Of a stretch of 64,000 bases of DNA, positions 17,645-26,098 are shown in pieces. A program made the translations under genes and the position numbers. The stretch lies in the NCBI RefSeq assembly GCF_001667505.1, contig NZ_LZHZ01000027.1, forward strand, positions 1 through 64,000, read 5' to 3'. This DNA is from Mycobacterium sp. ACS1612. Its GTDB lineage: Bacteria > Actinomycetota > Actinomycetes > Mycobacteriales > Mycobacteriaceae. The notes under the pieces were generated by a model, which was given only the letters and a program-made list of their open reading frames with translations, had not been told where the DNA came from and searched no databases. Every line of letters starts with the position of its first letter. The first letter of the stretch is position 1.

Positions 17645-19963
17645 ATGGCTGAAGCCAAATCTGTGCCCGTCTTGTTCTTGAGCGACTCGATCGTGCTGCC
17701 CGGCATGGTCGTCCCCATCGAATTGGACGATGCGGCACGCGCGGCGGTCGACGCGGCGCGGGCCAGCGAGTCCGGTGAACTGCTGATCGCGCCCCGTCTC
17801 GAGGACCGTTACCCGTCCTACGGTGTGTTGGCGTCGATCGTGCAGGTCGGTCGAGTGGCCGGCGGCGGCATGGCAGCGGTGGTGCGCGGTAATAGCCGCG
17901 CCCAGATCGGCGCTGGCGTCAACGGGCCGGGACCGGCCCTATGGGTGGAGGTGACCGAGGTCACCGAACCCGACGCGACCGACGAAACCCGCGCCCTGGC
18001 AGCCGAATACAAGAAGCTGCTGCTGGCCTATCTGCAGCGGCGCGAGGCGTGGCAGATCGTCGACTTCGTCAACCAGTTGACCGATCCGTCGGCGCTGGCC
18101 GACACCGCCGGGTACGCGTCGTATCTGACCCAGGTGCAGAAGCGCCAGTTGCTGGAGACACCCGACGTGGCCGAGCGGTTGCGGGCCTTGATCGAGTGGA
18201 ACAGCGACCACCTCGCCGAGGTGGAGGTCAACGACAAGATCGCCGAGGACGTCCGCGAGGGCATGGAGAAGACGCAGAAGGAGTTCTTGCTGCGTCAGCA
18301 ACTCGCCGCCATCCGTAAGGAATTGGGCGAGGGCGAGCCCGATGGTTCTGACGACTACCGGGCGCGCATCGAGGCCGCCGACCTTCCCGAGAAGGTGCGC
18401 GAGGCCGCGCTGCGTGAGGTCGGCAAGCTCGAGCGGGCCAGCGAGCAGAGCCCTGAGGGCGGCTGGATCCGCACCTGGCTGGACACCGTGCTCGAGCTGC
18501 CGTGGAACGTCAAGACCGAGGACTCCACCGACCTGACGGCGGCCAGGGAGATCCTGGATGCCGACCACCACGGCCTGGAGGACGTCAAGGACCGCATCGT
18601 CGAGTACCTGGCCGTGCGGGCGCGTCGCGCCCAGCGCGGTATGGCGGTGGTCGGCGGACGCGGCTCCGGCGCCGTGATGGTGCTGGCCGGTCCACCCGGC
18701 GTCGGCAAGACGTCGCTGGGTGAAAGTGTCGCAAAGGCGCTGGGCCGCAAGTTCGTTCGCGTCGCTCTCGGCGGCGTGCGCGACGAGGCCGAAATCCGCG
18801 GCCACCGGCGCACCTACGTCGGCGCGTTGCCTGGCCGCATCGTCCGCGCGATCGGCGAGGCTGGGTCGATGAACCCCGTCGTGCTGCTCGACGAGATCGA
18901 CAAGGTCGGCTCCGACTACCGCGGCGACCCGTCGGCGGCGCTGCTCGAGGTGCTGGACCCGGCGCAGAACCACACGTTCCGCGACCACTACCTGGAACTG
19001 GATCTCGACCTGTCCGACGTCGTGTTCCTGGCGACAGCCAACGTGATCGAGAACATCCCGTCGGCCCTGCTGGACCGCATGGAGTTGATCCAGATCGACG
19101 GCTACACCGAAGACGACAAGGTCGCGATTGCCCGCGACTTCCTGCTGCCCCGGCAGCGCGAACGGGCGGCGCTGACCGAGGACGAGGTGACTGTCACCGA
19201 GGACGCGCTGCGCAAGATCGCGGCCGACTACACCCGCGAACCCGGGGTGCGGCAGTTCGAGCGACTGCTGGCCAAGGCGCTGCGCAAGGTCACCACCAAG
19301 CTGGCCACCGAGTCCGGCCCGATCACCATCGATGAGCCGGATCTCGTTGAGTACCTTGGCAGGCCGCGGTTCCTGCCCGAGTCGCGGGAACGCACGGCGG
19401 TGCCTGGCGTCGCCACCGGCTTGGCGGTCACCGGCCTCGGCGGCGATGTGCTCTACATCGAGGCCGGATCGACCGACGGTGAACCGGGTCTGCAGTTGAC
19501 CGGTCAACTGGGCGACGTGATGAAGGAGTCGGCGCAGATCGCGTTGTCGTATGTCCGTTCACACGCTGAGCAGTTGGGCGTCGACCCGAAGGCGCTGGAC
19601 CGTCGCATCCACGTGCACGTGCCCGCGGGCGCGGTGCCGAAGGACGGTCCGTCGGCGGGCGTGACGATGGTGACCGCGCTGGTCTCGATGGCCACCGGCC
19701 GGAAGGTGAGGTCGGACGTCGGCATGACCGGTGAGGTGACGTTGAACGGCCGCGTGCTGCCGATCGGTGGGGTCAAGCAGAAGCTCCTTGCCGCGCAACG
19801 GGCAGGATTGTCAACGGTTTTCATCCCGCAGCGCAATGAGCCCGACTTGGATGACGTTCCGGCGGATGTGCTCGGGGCGCTCGAGGTCAAGCCGATGACC
19901 GACGTTGCGGAGATCGTCGCGCAGGCGCTGGAGCCTGCGACCGCCGCGACCGCCGCGGCCTGA
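17645..19963 (+). CDS. lon: ATP-dependent protease Lon
   Basis: A 772-residue LonA serine protease that degrades misfolded and regulatory proteins in the cytoplasm. The N-terminal substrate domain starts [20 protein letters not shown]; the AAA+ module has Walker [10 protein letters not shown] (~349-357) and Walker [20 protein letters not shown]; the protease domain has catalytic Ser670 in PKDGPSAG and Lys713 in GGVKQKLL, separated by 43 residues as in E. coli Lon. I chose ATG 17645 because TTGGAGGA lies just upstream; the longer reading from 17573 enters the preceding pseudogene. Present in fast growers, absent from M. tuberculosis as I recall. No heat-shock operator was recognised upstream. 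Confidence 0.97.
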   Translation: MAEAKSVPVLFLSDSIVLPGMVVPIELDDAARAAVDAARASESGELLIAPRLEDRYPSYGVLASIVQVGRVAGGGMAAVVRGNSRAQIGAGVNGPGPALWVEVTEVTEPDATDETRALAAEYKKLLLAYLQRREAWQIVDFVNQLTDPSALADTAGYASYLTQVQKRQLLETPDVAERLRALIEWNSDHLAEVEVNDKIAEDVREGMEKTQKEFLLRQQLAAIRKELGEGEPDGSDDYRARIEAADLPEKVREAALREVGKLERASEQSPEGGWIRTWLDTVLELPWNVKTEDSTDLTAAREILDADHHGLEDVKDRIVEYLAVRARRAQRGMAVVGGRGSGAVMVLAGPPGVGKTSLGESVAKALGRKFVRVALGGVRDEAEIRGHRRTYVGALPGRIVRAIGEAGSMNPVVLLDEIDKVGSDYRGDPSAALLEVLDPAQNHTFRDHYLELDLDLSDVVFLATANVIENIPSALLDRMELIQIDGYTEDDKVAIARDFLLPRQRERAALTEDEVTVTEDALRKIAADYTREPGVRQFERLLAKALRKVTTKLATESGPITIDEPDLVEYLGRPRFLPESRERTAVPGVATGLAVTGLGGDVLYIEAGSTDGEPGLQLTGQLGDVMKESAQIALSYVRSHAEQLGVDPKALDRRIHVHVPAGAVPKDGPSAGVTMVTALVSMATGRKVRSDVGMTGEVTLNGRVLPIGGVKQKLLAAQRAGLSTVFIPQRNEPDLDDVPADVLGALEVKPMTDVAEIVAQALEPATAATAAA

Positions 19964-19981
19964 CCCGTGCCGGAAAGGGTC

Positions 19982-21007
19982 ATGGTGAAAAGACCTTTGC
20001 GCAAGCTGGGGTTCCTGACCATCGGCCGGTTCGACGAAGCCGATCCAGGGCCAGGGCACGAGCAGACGCTGTCGATGATCGAGCGCGCCGAAGCGCTCGG
20101 CTTCGACAGCGTCTGGTTGCGGTGCCGCCACCTGCAGCCGGGTATCTCCTCCCCCGTCGCGATGATGGCCGCCGCCAGCCAACGCACCAGCCGCATCGAG
20201 TTGGGCACCGCGGTGATCCCGCTCGGCCTGGAGAATCCGCTGCGGCTCGCCGAGGATCTGGCGACCGTCGACATCCTCTCAGGCGGACGGATCAACCCCG
20301 GCGTTTCCGTCGGCACGCCGATGCTCTACGAGCACTACAAGACCAAGCTGTACCCGGAAACCCATGAGCTGGAAAACTTTTCGAAGGACAGGGTGCTGCG
20401 GCTGCTGGAGTGCCTTCGCGGTGATCCGGTGAGCGACTTCGAGGGCAAGGTCGGCATCGAGGACTTCAGCAGGCGGGTGCAGCCGTACTCCGAGGGTTTG
20501 GCGTCGCGGGTCTGGTACGGCGGCGGGCTGTCGTCGGCGATCTGGGCGGGCCGGCAGGGCATCAACTACATGACCAGTTCCGTGGTCAGCATCGAAGGCA
20601 CCGAGTCGCGGGATTTCGCGACCATTCAGGCCGAGCACATCGACGCGTTCCTCGGTCACCATCCCGACCCGGAGCGGGCCAGGGTGTCGCAGGGCTTGGT
20701 CGTGATTCCGACCGACTCGGCGTCACGCGAACAGATCGAGAAGTACCGGGCATACGCGGCGGCGCGCTTGGAGCGCACGAAGTCGCCGCAGGGCCCCCGG
20801 GGCGCGTTGTTCTCCCCCGACTACGTCGGCACCTCCGACGAATTGGCCGAAATGCTGGGCGCCCATCCGGGCTTCCAACGCGCCGACGAGGCCGCATTCG
20901 CATTGCCGTTCTCGTTCGACGAGGAGGATTACGTCCAGATCATCACCGATATGGCGGAGAAGCTGGGACCGAGATTGGGCTGGACGCCGGCATCGGGTAC
21001 CTCTTAG
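19982..21007 (+). CDS. LLM-class (luciferase-like) F420/flavin oxidoreductase
   Basis: A 341-residue TIM-barrel protein of the luciferase-like family, whose mycobacterial members mostly use F420 or FMN. Typical segments: KLGFLTIGRFD at the N-terminus, RAEALGFDSVWLR, then IELGTAVIPLGLENPLRLAED and ATVDILSGGRINPGVSVG. I chose ATG 19982 because GGAAAGG at 19971-19977 is well spaced; GTG 19967 is an alternative. It begins 18 bp after lon and may be cotranscribed with it. Substrate unknown. Confidence 0.85.
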   Translation: MVKRPLRKLGFLTIGRFDEADPGPGHEQTLSMIERAEALGFDSVWLRCRHLQPGISSPVAMMAAASQRTSRIELGTAVIPLGLENPLRLAEDLATVDILSGGRINPGVSVGTPMLYEHYKTKLYPETHELENFSKDRVLRLLECLRGDPVSDFEGKVGIEDFSRRVQPYSEGLASRVWYGGGLSSAIWAGRQGINYMTSSVVSIEGTESRDFATIQAEHIDAFLGHHPDPERARVSQGLVVIPTDSASREQIEKYRAYAAARLERTKSPQGPRGALFSPDYVGTSDELAEMLGAHPGFQRADEAAFALPFSFDEEDYVQIITDMAEKLGPRLGWTPASGTS

Positions 21008-21112
21008 CCGTGACAACCGAGACGTTTACGACTCGGCCGATCACAGGGTCGGATCGTGGACCGTCATCGCCGACGGACATTGAATGTCGGTGACGGGCGC
21101 TAACGTCCTGGC

Positions 21113-21445
21113 ATGGCCTACGACGAAGACCTGGCCGACCGCATCCGCGAGCTGGTCGCCGCCCAGCGCGGCGTCGACGAGAAGCGGATGTTCGGCGGGC
21201 TGGCATTCCTGATCAACGGCAACATGGCGGTGTGCGCCAGCGGTCGTGGCGGCCTGATGGTGCGCGTGCCGCCGGACGAGACCGCCGAACACCTCAGCCG
21301 CAACCACGTCGAACCCATGGTGATGGCGGGGCGGCAGACTCGCGGCTGGATCCGGGTGTCCGACGACGGCGTGAAAACCAAACGCCAACTGCAGGCCTGG
21401 GTGACACGCGGCGTCGACTACGCGAAGAGTTTGCCCTCGAAATGA
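21113..21445 (+). CDS. TfoX N-terminal domain protein
   Basis: A 110-residue single-domain protein of the TfoX/Sxy N-terminal family: KRMFGGLAFLINGNMAVCAS near residues 24-43 is the family signature, followed by a beta-rich core and RQLQAWVTRGVDYA-type C-terminal helix (here KRQLQAWVTRGVDYAKSL). In proteobacteria TfoX regulates competence, but stand-alone TfoX-N proteins in actinobacteria have no known role. It starts 105 bp after the LLM gene and is followed after 19 bp by a HhH-GPD protein gene. Confidence 0.85.
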   Translation: MAYDEDLADRIRELVAAQRGVDEKRMFGGLAFLINGNMAVCASGRGGLMVRVPPDETAEHLSRNHVEPMVMAGRQTRGWIRVSDDGVKTKRQLQAWVTRGVDYAKSLPSK

Positions 21446-21464
21446 CGCGGGTACGCCAACCGAG

Positions 21465-22094
21465 GTGGACAGCAAGCAGGTGGTTCGCAGTCTGCTGGAG
21501 CAGGCGGGCACCACCTACGCCGCCGAGGCGGGCATCCGACTGAAAGACCAGCCGATGCCGCTATTTCAACTTTTGACACTGTCCATGCTGGCGAGCAAGC
21601 CCATCGAGGCTTCCATCGCGGTGCAGGCCGCGCGGGAGTTGTTCCGCGCCGGTCTGCGCACGCCCGACGCGGTCCTCGAGGCCGACCGGAGGGACATCAT
21701 CCGGACATTCGGGCGCGCACACTACGTCCGCTACGACGAAAGCTCGGCGACCCGGTTGGCGGACATTGCAACGGCCGTCCGCGACGACTACGGCGGCGAT
21801 CTGCGAAAGCTGGCCACCGGCGAGGTGCCCGGCACCGTCCGTTTGCTGAAGCGCTTCAAGGGAATTGGTGACACCGGCGCGGACATCTTCTTGCGCGAGG
21901 CGCAGCAGGTGTGGCCGTGGGCCAGGCCGTACTTCGACAAGCGGGCCGTCGCCGCCGCCCGGCAACTAGGGCTGCCTGCTGACCCCGAGAAGCTCGGCGC
22001 ACTCGCAGGGGCCAAGACTGCAGAGTTGGCCGCGGCGTTGGTCCGCGTATCCCTGGACGACGACCTGCGCGTCGAGGTGCAGCAGGGAACATGA
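21465..22094 (+). CDS. HhH-GPD superfamily protein (endonuclease III-like)
   Basis: A 209-residue protein of the DNA glycosylase superfamily. The helix-hairpin-helix is near residues 124-145 (LKRFKGIGDTGADIFLREA) and an alpha-helical core resembles endonuclease III. It lacks the four-cysteine iron-sulfur cluster loop, and I see no Lys in the usual position following the hairpin, so base-excision activity is uncertain. The start is GTG 21465. Its last four bases (ATGA) overlap the start of the DUF72 gene, so 21113-22828 is probably one transcript, perhaps related to DNA repair. Confidence 0.75.
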   Translation: MDSKQVVRSLLEQAGTTYAAEAGIRLKDQPMPLFQLLTLSMLASKPIEASIAVQAARELFRAGLRTPDAVLEADRRDIIRTFGRAHYVRYDESSATRLADIATAVRDDYGGDLRKLATGEVPGTVRLLKRFKGIGDTGADIFLREAQQVWPWARPYFDKRAVAAARQLGLPADPEKLGALAGAKTAELAAALVRVSLDDDLRVEVQQGT

Positions 22095-22828
22095 TCCGTA
22101 TCGGCACCTCTGGGTGGTCCTACGACCACTGGGCCGACGTGCTGTACCGGCCGGGGTTACCGGTCGCCAAGCGGTTGGCCCGCTACGTCGAGGAGTTCGA
22201 CACCGTCGAACTCAACGCCAGCTTCTACCGGTGGCCCAAGGACGCGACGTTCGCCGGATGGCGGCAGCGGTTACCGGACGGCTTCACCATGTCGGTCAAG
22301 GCGCACCGCGGGCTGACGCATTACCGGCGGCTCGGCACCCCGGAGCCGTGGGTGGAGCGGTTCGAGCGGTGCTGGACGGCGCTGGGCGAGCGGCGCGAGG
22401 CGCTGCTGGTGCAACTGCATCCGGGCATGGAACGCGACGACGCGCGCCTCGATCACTTCCTGAGCGTGCTGCCCGACTGGATTCCCGTCGCGATGGAACT
22501 ACGCAATCCCACGTGGGACGACCCAGCCGTCTACGCGATGCTTGAACAGCATGGTGCTGCCTACGTCGTGATGAGCGGGGCCGGACTGCGGTGCATCCCG
22601 CGGGCCACCAGCGACCTGGTGTACGTCAGGATGCACGGTCCGCCACAGGATTCGTTGTACGCAGGCTCCTACCCGGAAACGGAACTGCGGCAGTGGGCCG
22701 ACCGAATCGCCCAGTGGGACGCAGAAGGCAGGCGGGTGCTCGTCTACTTCAACAACGACCTCGGCGGACACGCCATCCGCAACGCCAGGACCCTCAAGGA
22801 GATGCTGGCGGCGAGTAGGCTCGGCTGA
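22091..22828 (+). CDS. DUF72 family protein (YecE-like)
   Basis: A 245-residue TIM-barrel-like protein of the DUF72/YecE family. The N-terminal RIGTSGWSYDHWADVLY is the family signature, followed by VELNASFYRWP and VKAHRGLTHYRRL, with YVRMHGP and VYFNND near the C-terminus. The biochemical role of the family is unknown. ATG 22091 overlaps the preceding stop by 4 bp, and one base separates its stop from the next start, suggesting coupled translation along this run. Confidence 0.88.
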   Translation: MIRIGTSGWSYDHWADVLYRPGLPVAKRLARYVEEFDTVELNASFYRWPKDATFAGWRQRLPDGFTMSVKAHRGLTHYRRLGTPEPWVERFERCWTALGERREALLVQLHPGMERDDARLDHFLSVLPDWIPVAMELRNPTWDDPAVYAMLEQHGAAYVVMSGAGLRCIPRATSDLVYVRMHGPPQDSLYAGSYPETELRQWADRIAQWDAEGRRVLVYFNNDLGGHAIRNARTLKEMLAASRLG

Positions 22829-22829
22829 C

Positions 22830-24020
22830 ATGACATCGTCGTCAACATTCGCCATCGTCGGCGGCGGCCTGGCCGGCGCCAAGGCTGCAGAAGCATTGCG
22901 CGACAAAGATTTCGACGGCCACATCGTGTTGTTCGCCGCCGAGGAACACCTGCCCTACGAGCGTCCTCCGCTGTCGAAGGAATACCTGGCGGGTAAGAAG
23001 GCGGTCGCCGACTTCACCACCAACGCGTCATCCTGGTACCGGGATCACCACGTCGAACTGCACTTGGGCACCGAGGTCTCGGCGATCGACCCGACCGCCC
23101 GGACCGTCTCACAGCCCGACGGCAGCACCGTGCGGTACGACAAGCTGCTGCTGGCCACCGGATCGCGACCTCGGCGGCCACCCATTCCCGGCTCCGACGC
23201 TGCCGGCGTGCACTACCTGCGCACGCTCGACGACGCCGACGCGCTGAATTCCGCGTTGGTGGAGGGGTCCTCGCTGGCCGTCGTCGGCGGCGGGTGGATC
23301 GGTCTCGAGGTGGCCGCGGGCGCCCGCGAGCGCGGCGTCGAAGTCACCGTCGTCGAGGCGGCCGAGCTACCGCTGATGGCCGCGCTTGGACGCGAACTCG
23401 GCGAGGTGTTCGCCGCGCTGCACCGCGAACACGGCGTCGACCTGCGCCTCGGCGCGTCGGTGCAGGAGATCGTCACCGCCGACGGCAAGGCGACCGGCCT
23501 GCGGCTGGGCGACGGCACGTCCGTCGACGCGGACGCCGTCCTGGTCGCCGCCCGGGCGGCTCCCAACATCGCCATCGCCGAGCAGGCCGGGCTGGCCATC
23601 GGCGATGGCGGCGTGCTGGTGGACGCGTCGCTGCGCACGAGCGATCCGGACATCTTCGCCGTCGGCGACATCGCGGCGGCCGAGCATCCGCTGTTCGGCA
23701 CCCGGATTCGCACCGAGCACTGGGCCAACGCGCTCAAACAACCCGCCGTCGCGGTGGCGGGCATGCTCGGCAAACCCGCCGAATACGACGAACTGCCGTA
23801 CTTCTTCACAGACCAGTACGACCTCGGGATGGAGTATGTCGGCCACGCCCCGGACTATGAGAAGGTCGTGTTCCGCGGTGACGTCGCCAAGCGCGAATTC
23901 ACCGCCTTCTGGCTGGACCGCGACGACCGGGTGCTGGCCGGGATGAACGTGAACATCTGGGAAGGACTCGACGACATCAAGTCGCAGATCCGGTCCCGCG
24001 AACCATGGGGAGACGCTTGA
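22830..24020 (+). CDS. NAD(P)H-dependent ferredoxin reductase
   Basis: A 396-residue FAD/NAD pyridine nucleotide oxidoreductase that would pass electrons from NAD(P)H to a ferredoxin. FAD motif VGGGLAGAKAAEAL at ~10-23, LLLATGSRPR in the middle, NAD motif AVVGGGWIGLEVAAGARERG near 152-171, and the second FAD motif DIFAVGDIAA near 275. The C-terminal reductase domain is complete. It corresponds by neighbourhood to M. tuberculosis Rv1869c, as recalled. No ferredoxin or P450 gene lies beside it. It overlaps the downstream lipoprotein gene by 16 bp. Confidence 0.9.
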   Translation: MTSSSTFAIVGGGLAGAKAAEALRDKDFDGHIVLFAAEEHLPYERPPLSKEYLAGKKAVADFTTNASSWYRDHHVELHLGTEVSAIDPTARTVSQPDGSTVRYDKLLLATGSRPRRPPIPGSDAAGVHYLRTLDDADALNSALVEGSSLAVVGGGWIGLEVAAGARERGVEVTVVEAAELPLMAALGRELGEVFAALHREHGVDLRLGASVQEIVTADGKATGLRLGDGTSVDADAVLVAARAAPNIAIAEQAGLAIGDGGVLVDASLRTSDPDIFAVGDIAAAEHPLFGTRIRTEHWANALKQPAVAVAGMLGKPAEYDELPYFFTDQYDLGMEYVGHAPDYEKVVFRGDVAKREFTAFWLDRDDRVLAGMNVNIWEGLDDIKSQIRSREPWGDA

Positions 24021-24583
24021 TCCGCCGCCGCCTGGTCACGCTTGGCGCGACCGTCCTGCTTGCCGCCGGCTGTTCGAGCGGGACCGTGATCAACACGTCG
24101 GACAGCGCCGCACCGCCCGCCGCGGCCACCAGCGCGCCGCCATCGGCTCCGCCGAGCAACGCGCACCTGGTCAACGCCTTCGACTTCGTCGGACACGACG
24201 GCGACACCACCGGCTATTACTTCACCACGCCCAGTGGCAAGTGGAAGTGCGCCATCGTGACGCACACCAAGGCGGGCTGTCAGGCCTCCAGCAGTTGGCA
24301 GTCCGGCCTCGGCGTGGACGGCGAACCGGACTCGACCAACGCCATCGTCGTCGACGAGGAGGGCGATCCGCAGTTCGTCGCCCTCGACGAATCCGAGTTC
24401 GCCGGTACCGCTGATTCGCCAAAAGTGTTGCAGTTCAACAGAATTCTTGCGGTAGCGGGGTTCCGCTGCAACGTGCAGGAGTCCGGCGTCTCGTGTCTGA
24501 GCGAAACGAGTGGCAAGGGCTTCACGTTCTCGTCGGACGGCTACACGCCGCAATACACCGACGTGCCCGTCGACGCGCCGTGA
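24005..24583 (+). CDS. Secreted lipoprotein of unknown function
   Basis: A 192-residue lipoprotein. The N-terminus is Arg-rich, followed by a hydrophobic stretch and the lipobox LAAGC (Cys at residue 23), so it should be lipidated and anchored outside the membrane. A Ser/Pro/Ala-rich linker leads to a globular domain with four cysteines (KCAI, AGCQ, RCNV, SCLS) that could form two disulfides. Start ATG 24005 lies inside the end of the reductase gene. No family recognised; the similarity to other small mycobacterial exported proteins is general only. Confidence 0.8.
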   Translation: MGRRLIRRRLVTLGATVLLAAGCSSGTVINTSDSAAPPAAATSAPPSAPPSNAHLVNAFDFVGHDGDTTGYYFTTPSGKWKCAIVTHTKAGCQASSSWQSGLGVDGEPDSTNAIVVDEEGDPQFVALDESEFAGTADSPKVLQFNRILAVAGFRCNVQESGVSCLSETSGKGFTFSSDGYTPQYTDVPVDAP

Positions 24584-24590
24584 CGATGCG

Positions 24591-26066
24591 CTAGAGCAGG
24601 CTCGCGCTGCCGTCGGCGTTGACCTGCACCTTGGCGCCCGCGATGTCGTCGCGGACGGTGGCCTCAGCCTCGGCGGCCTCGGGAATCACCGCGAGCACGC
24701 GTGCGTCCTCACCGGTGCGCACGGCGAGGAACGCTTTCTCCGCGGTGCCCGTGCGGTTGAACGGCGTGGTCCAGGTCTCGACCGTGCCGACCCCCGACCA
24801 CTCGACGACCGCCTGCGTGCTCGGCTCCCGGTCGACCTCGGATTGCACGTCCTCCCAACGGAATTCGTGATCAGGCGGCTGCGTGCCGTACACCCCGAAG
24901 CTGTGTTTGGTCAGGTAGCCGCCGTTGGCCGTGACGAACCCGCGCTGACCGGGGTTGGCGACCAGCCGCTCGGCCATCGTGGCGATCGAATGGGTGACGT
25001 AGTTGTTCCACGGCCCGCCCGCGAAAGTCAGCCCACCGGTGACGGTCAGCGGTCTGCCCGGGTCGCCGAGCGGCAACCCGAGTTCGTTGGCGGCCACCTG
25101 AACCGCGGACGGGAAGCACGAATAGACGTCGACCAAGTCGACGTCGTCGACACCGATGCCCGCCAACTGCAGGGCCCGCTGACCAGCGATTCTGATCGCG
25201 GGCGACCGATAGAATTCGGCTCGCTCACCGATCGCATAGGTGTCGTGGGCATCGGCCCCGGCGTACGGGAAAACCCAGCGCTCCGAGGGGATTTGCAGAT
25301 AACGCGCCTTCTGCGCCGAGGTGAGCACCAGCGCCGCACCCTGATCGACCATGTTGTTGGAGTTCATCAACTTGGTATACGGCCAGCTGATCATCCGGTT
25401 ACGCGGGCTCGGCTGCCAGATCTGGTGCGGTGCCAGCGGCTCCCGGCTCCATGCGTGTGGGTTCTTCGCCGCCACCCCACTGAACTGCGACCAGAGTTCA
25501 CCGATCCGGCGTTGATGCTCGTCGACTGATTCGCCGCCTGCGATGCGGAGCGCCTGCTCGAACATCGGGTACACATAGGCAGGCCGGTCCAGCTTGATCC
25601 GGAGGTCGGCGTCGCCGACCATCTGCATGTCCTCGTCCACCCGCTCGGCCTGCGGGACGGTGTCGTCCTGGCTCGTCCACTGCGGCTTGGCGCCGCTGGC
25701 GCGCAATCGGGTTCGGGTGCGCCAGGTTTCGGCGCCGGCGATCAGCACGGTGTCGAGGCGCCCCGCCTGGATGTCAAGGCAGGCCTGGTTGACCAATGTC
25801 TGCGGCACGTTACCACCGACGCCGGTGTAGCGGGTCGCGGCGTTCTTCGCCCGCAACCGCTGAGCCAGCAGCAGGCCCGGATCCCGGTAGCGCCAGGACA
25901 GCACGTTGACGACCCAGACCGAATCCACCGCCTCCAGCACCCGCGGGTCCGCCGCGGCGCGGGCCGCCGCCACCATCAGGTCCACCGGTTCCACGGCGGG
26001 ATTGTCGTCATGCTGGTTGACCTGGCCGTAGCCGATGAGCACCGGGGTCCGCGGGTCGATGGGCAT
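24591..26066 (-). CDS. Thiolase-like protein (TLP1-type) with extra C-terminal domain
   Basis: A 491-residue thiolase-fold protein. It begins RTPVLIGYGQVNQ and has GGLTFAGGPWNNYVTHSIAT and TANGGYLTKHSFG, but the classical thiolase residues are altered: the usual N-x-x-C-x-S-G nucleophile segment is shortened to VNQACLDIQAG, and GHP reads GGP. The last ~75 residues form an extra domain, as in the thiolase-like protein type 1 described from M. smegmatis, which I recall lacks thiolase activity. I chose ATG 26066; an upstream in-frame extension overlaps the next gene. Downstream in a minus-strand run with a CoA-transferase, fitting acyl-CoA metabolism. Resembles Rv1867 by position. Confidence 0.8.
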   Translation of the reverse strand: MPIDPRTPVLIGYGQVNQHDDNPAVEPVDLMVAAARAAADPRVLEAVDSVWVVNVLSWRYRDPGLLLAQRLRAKNAATRYTGVGGNVPQTLVNQACLDIQAGRLDTVLIAGAETWRTRTRLRASGAKPQWTSQDDTVPQAERVDEDMQMVGDADLRIKLDRPAYVYPMFEQALRIAGGESVDEHQRRIGELWSQFSGVAAKNPHAWSREPLAPHQIWQPSPRNRMISWPYTKLMNSNNMVDQGAALVLTSAQKARYLQIPSERWVFPYAGADAHDTYAIGERAEFYRSPAIRIAGQRALQLAGIGVDDVDLVDVYSCFPSAVQVAANELGLPLGDPGRPLTVTGGLTFAGGPWNNYVTHSIATMAERLVANPGQRGFVTANGGYLTKHSFGVYGTQPPDHEFRWEDVQSEVDREPSTQAVVEWSGVGTVETWTTPFNRTGTAEKAFLAVRTGEDARVLAVIPEAAEAEATVRDDIAGAKVQVNADGSASLL

Positions 26067-26098
26067 GGGATCCAGTTTGACGGGGCGAGAAGATGGAT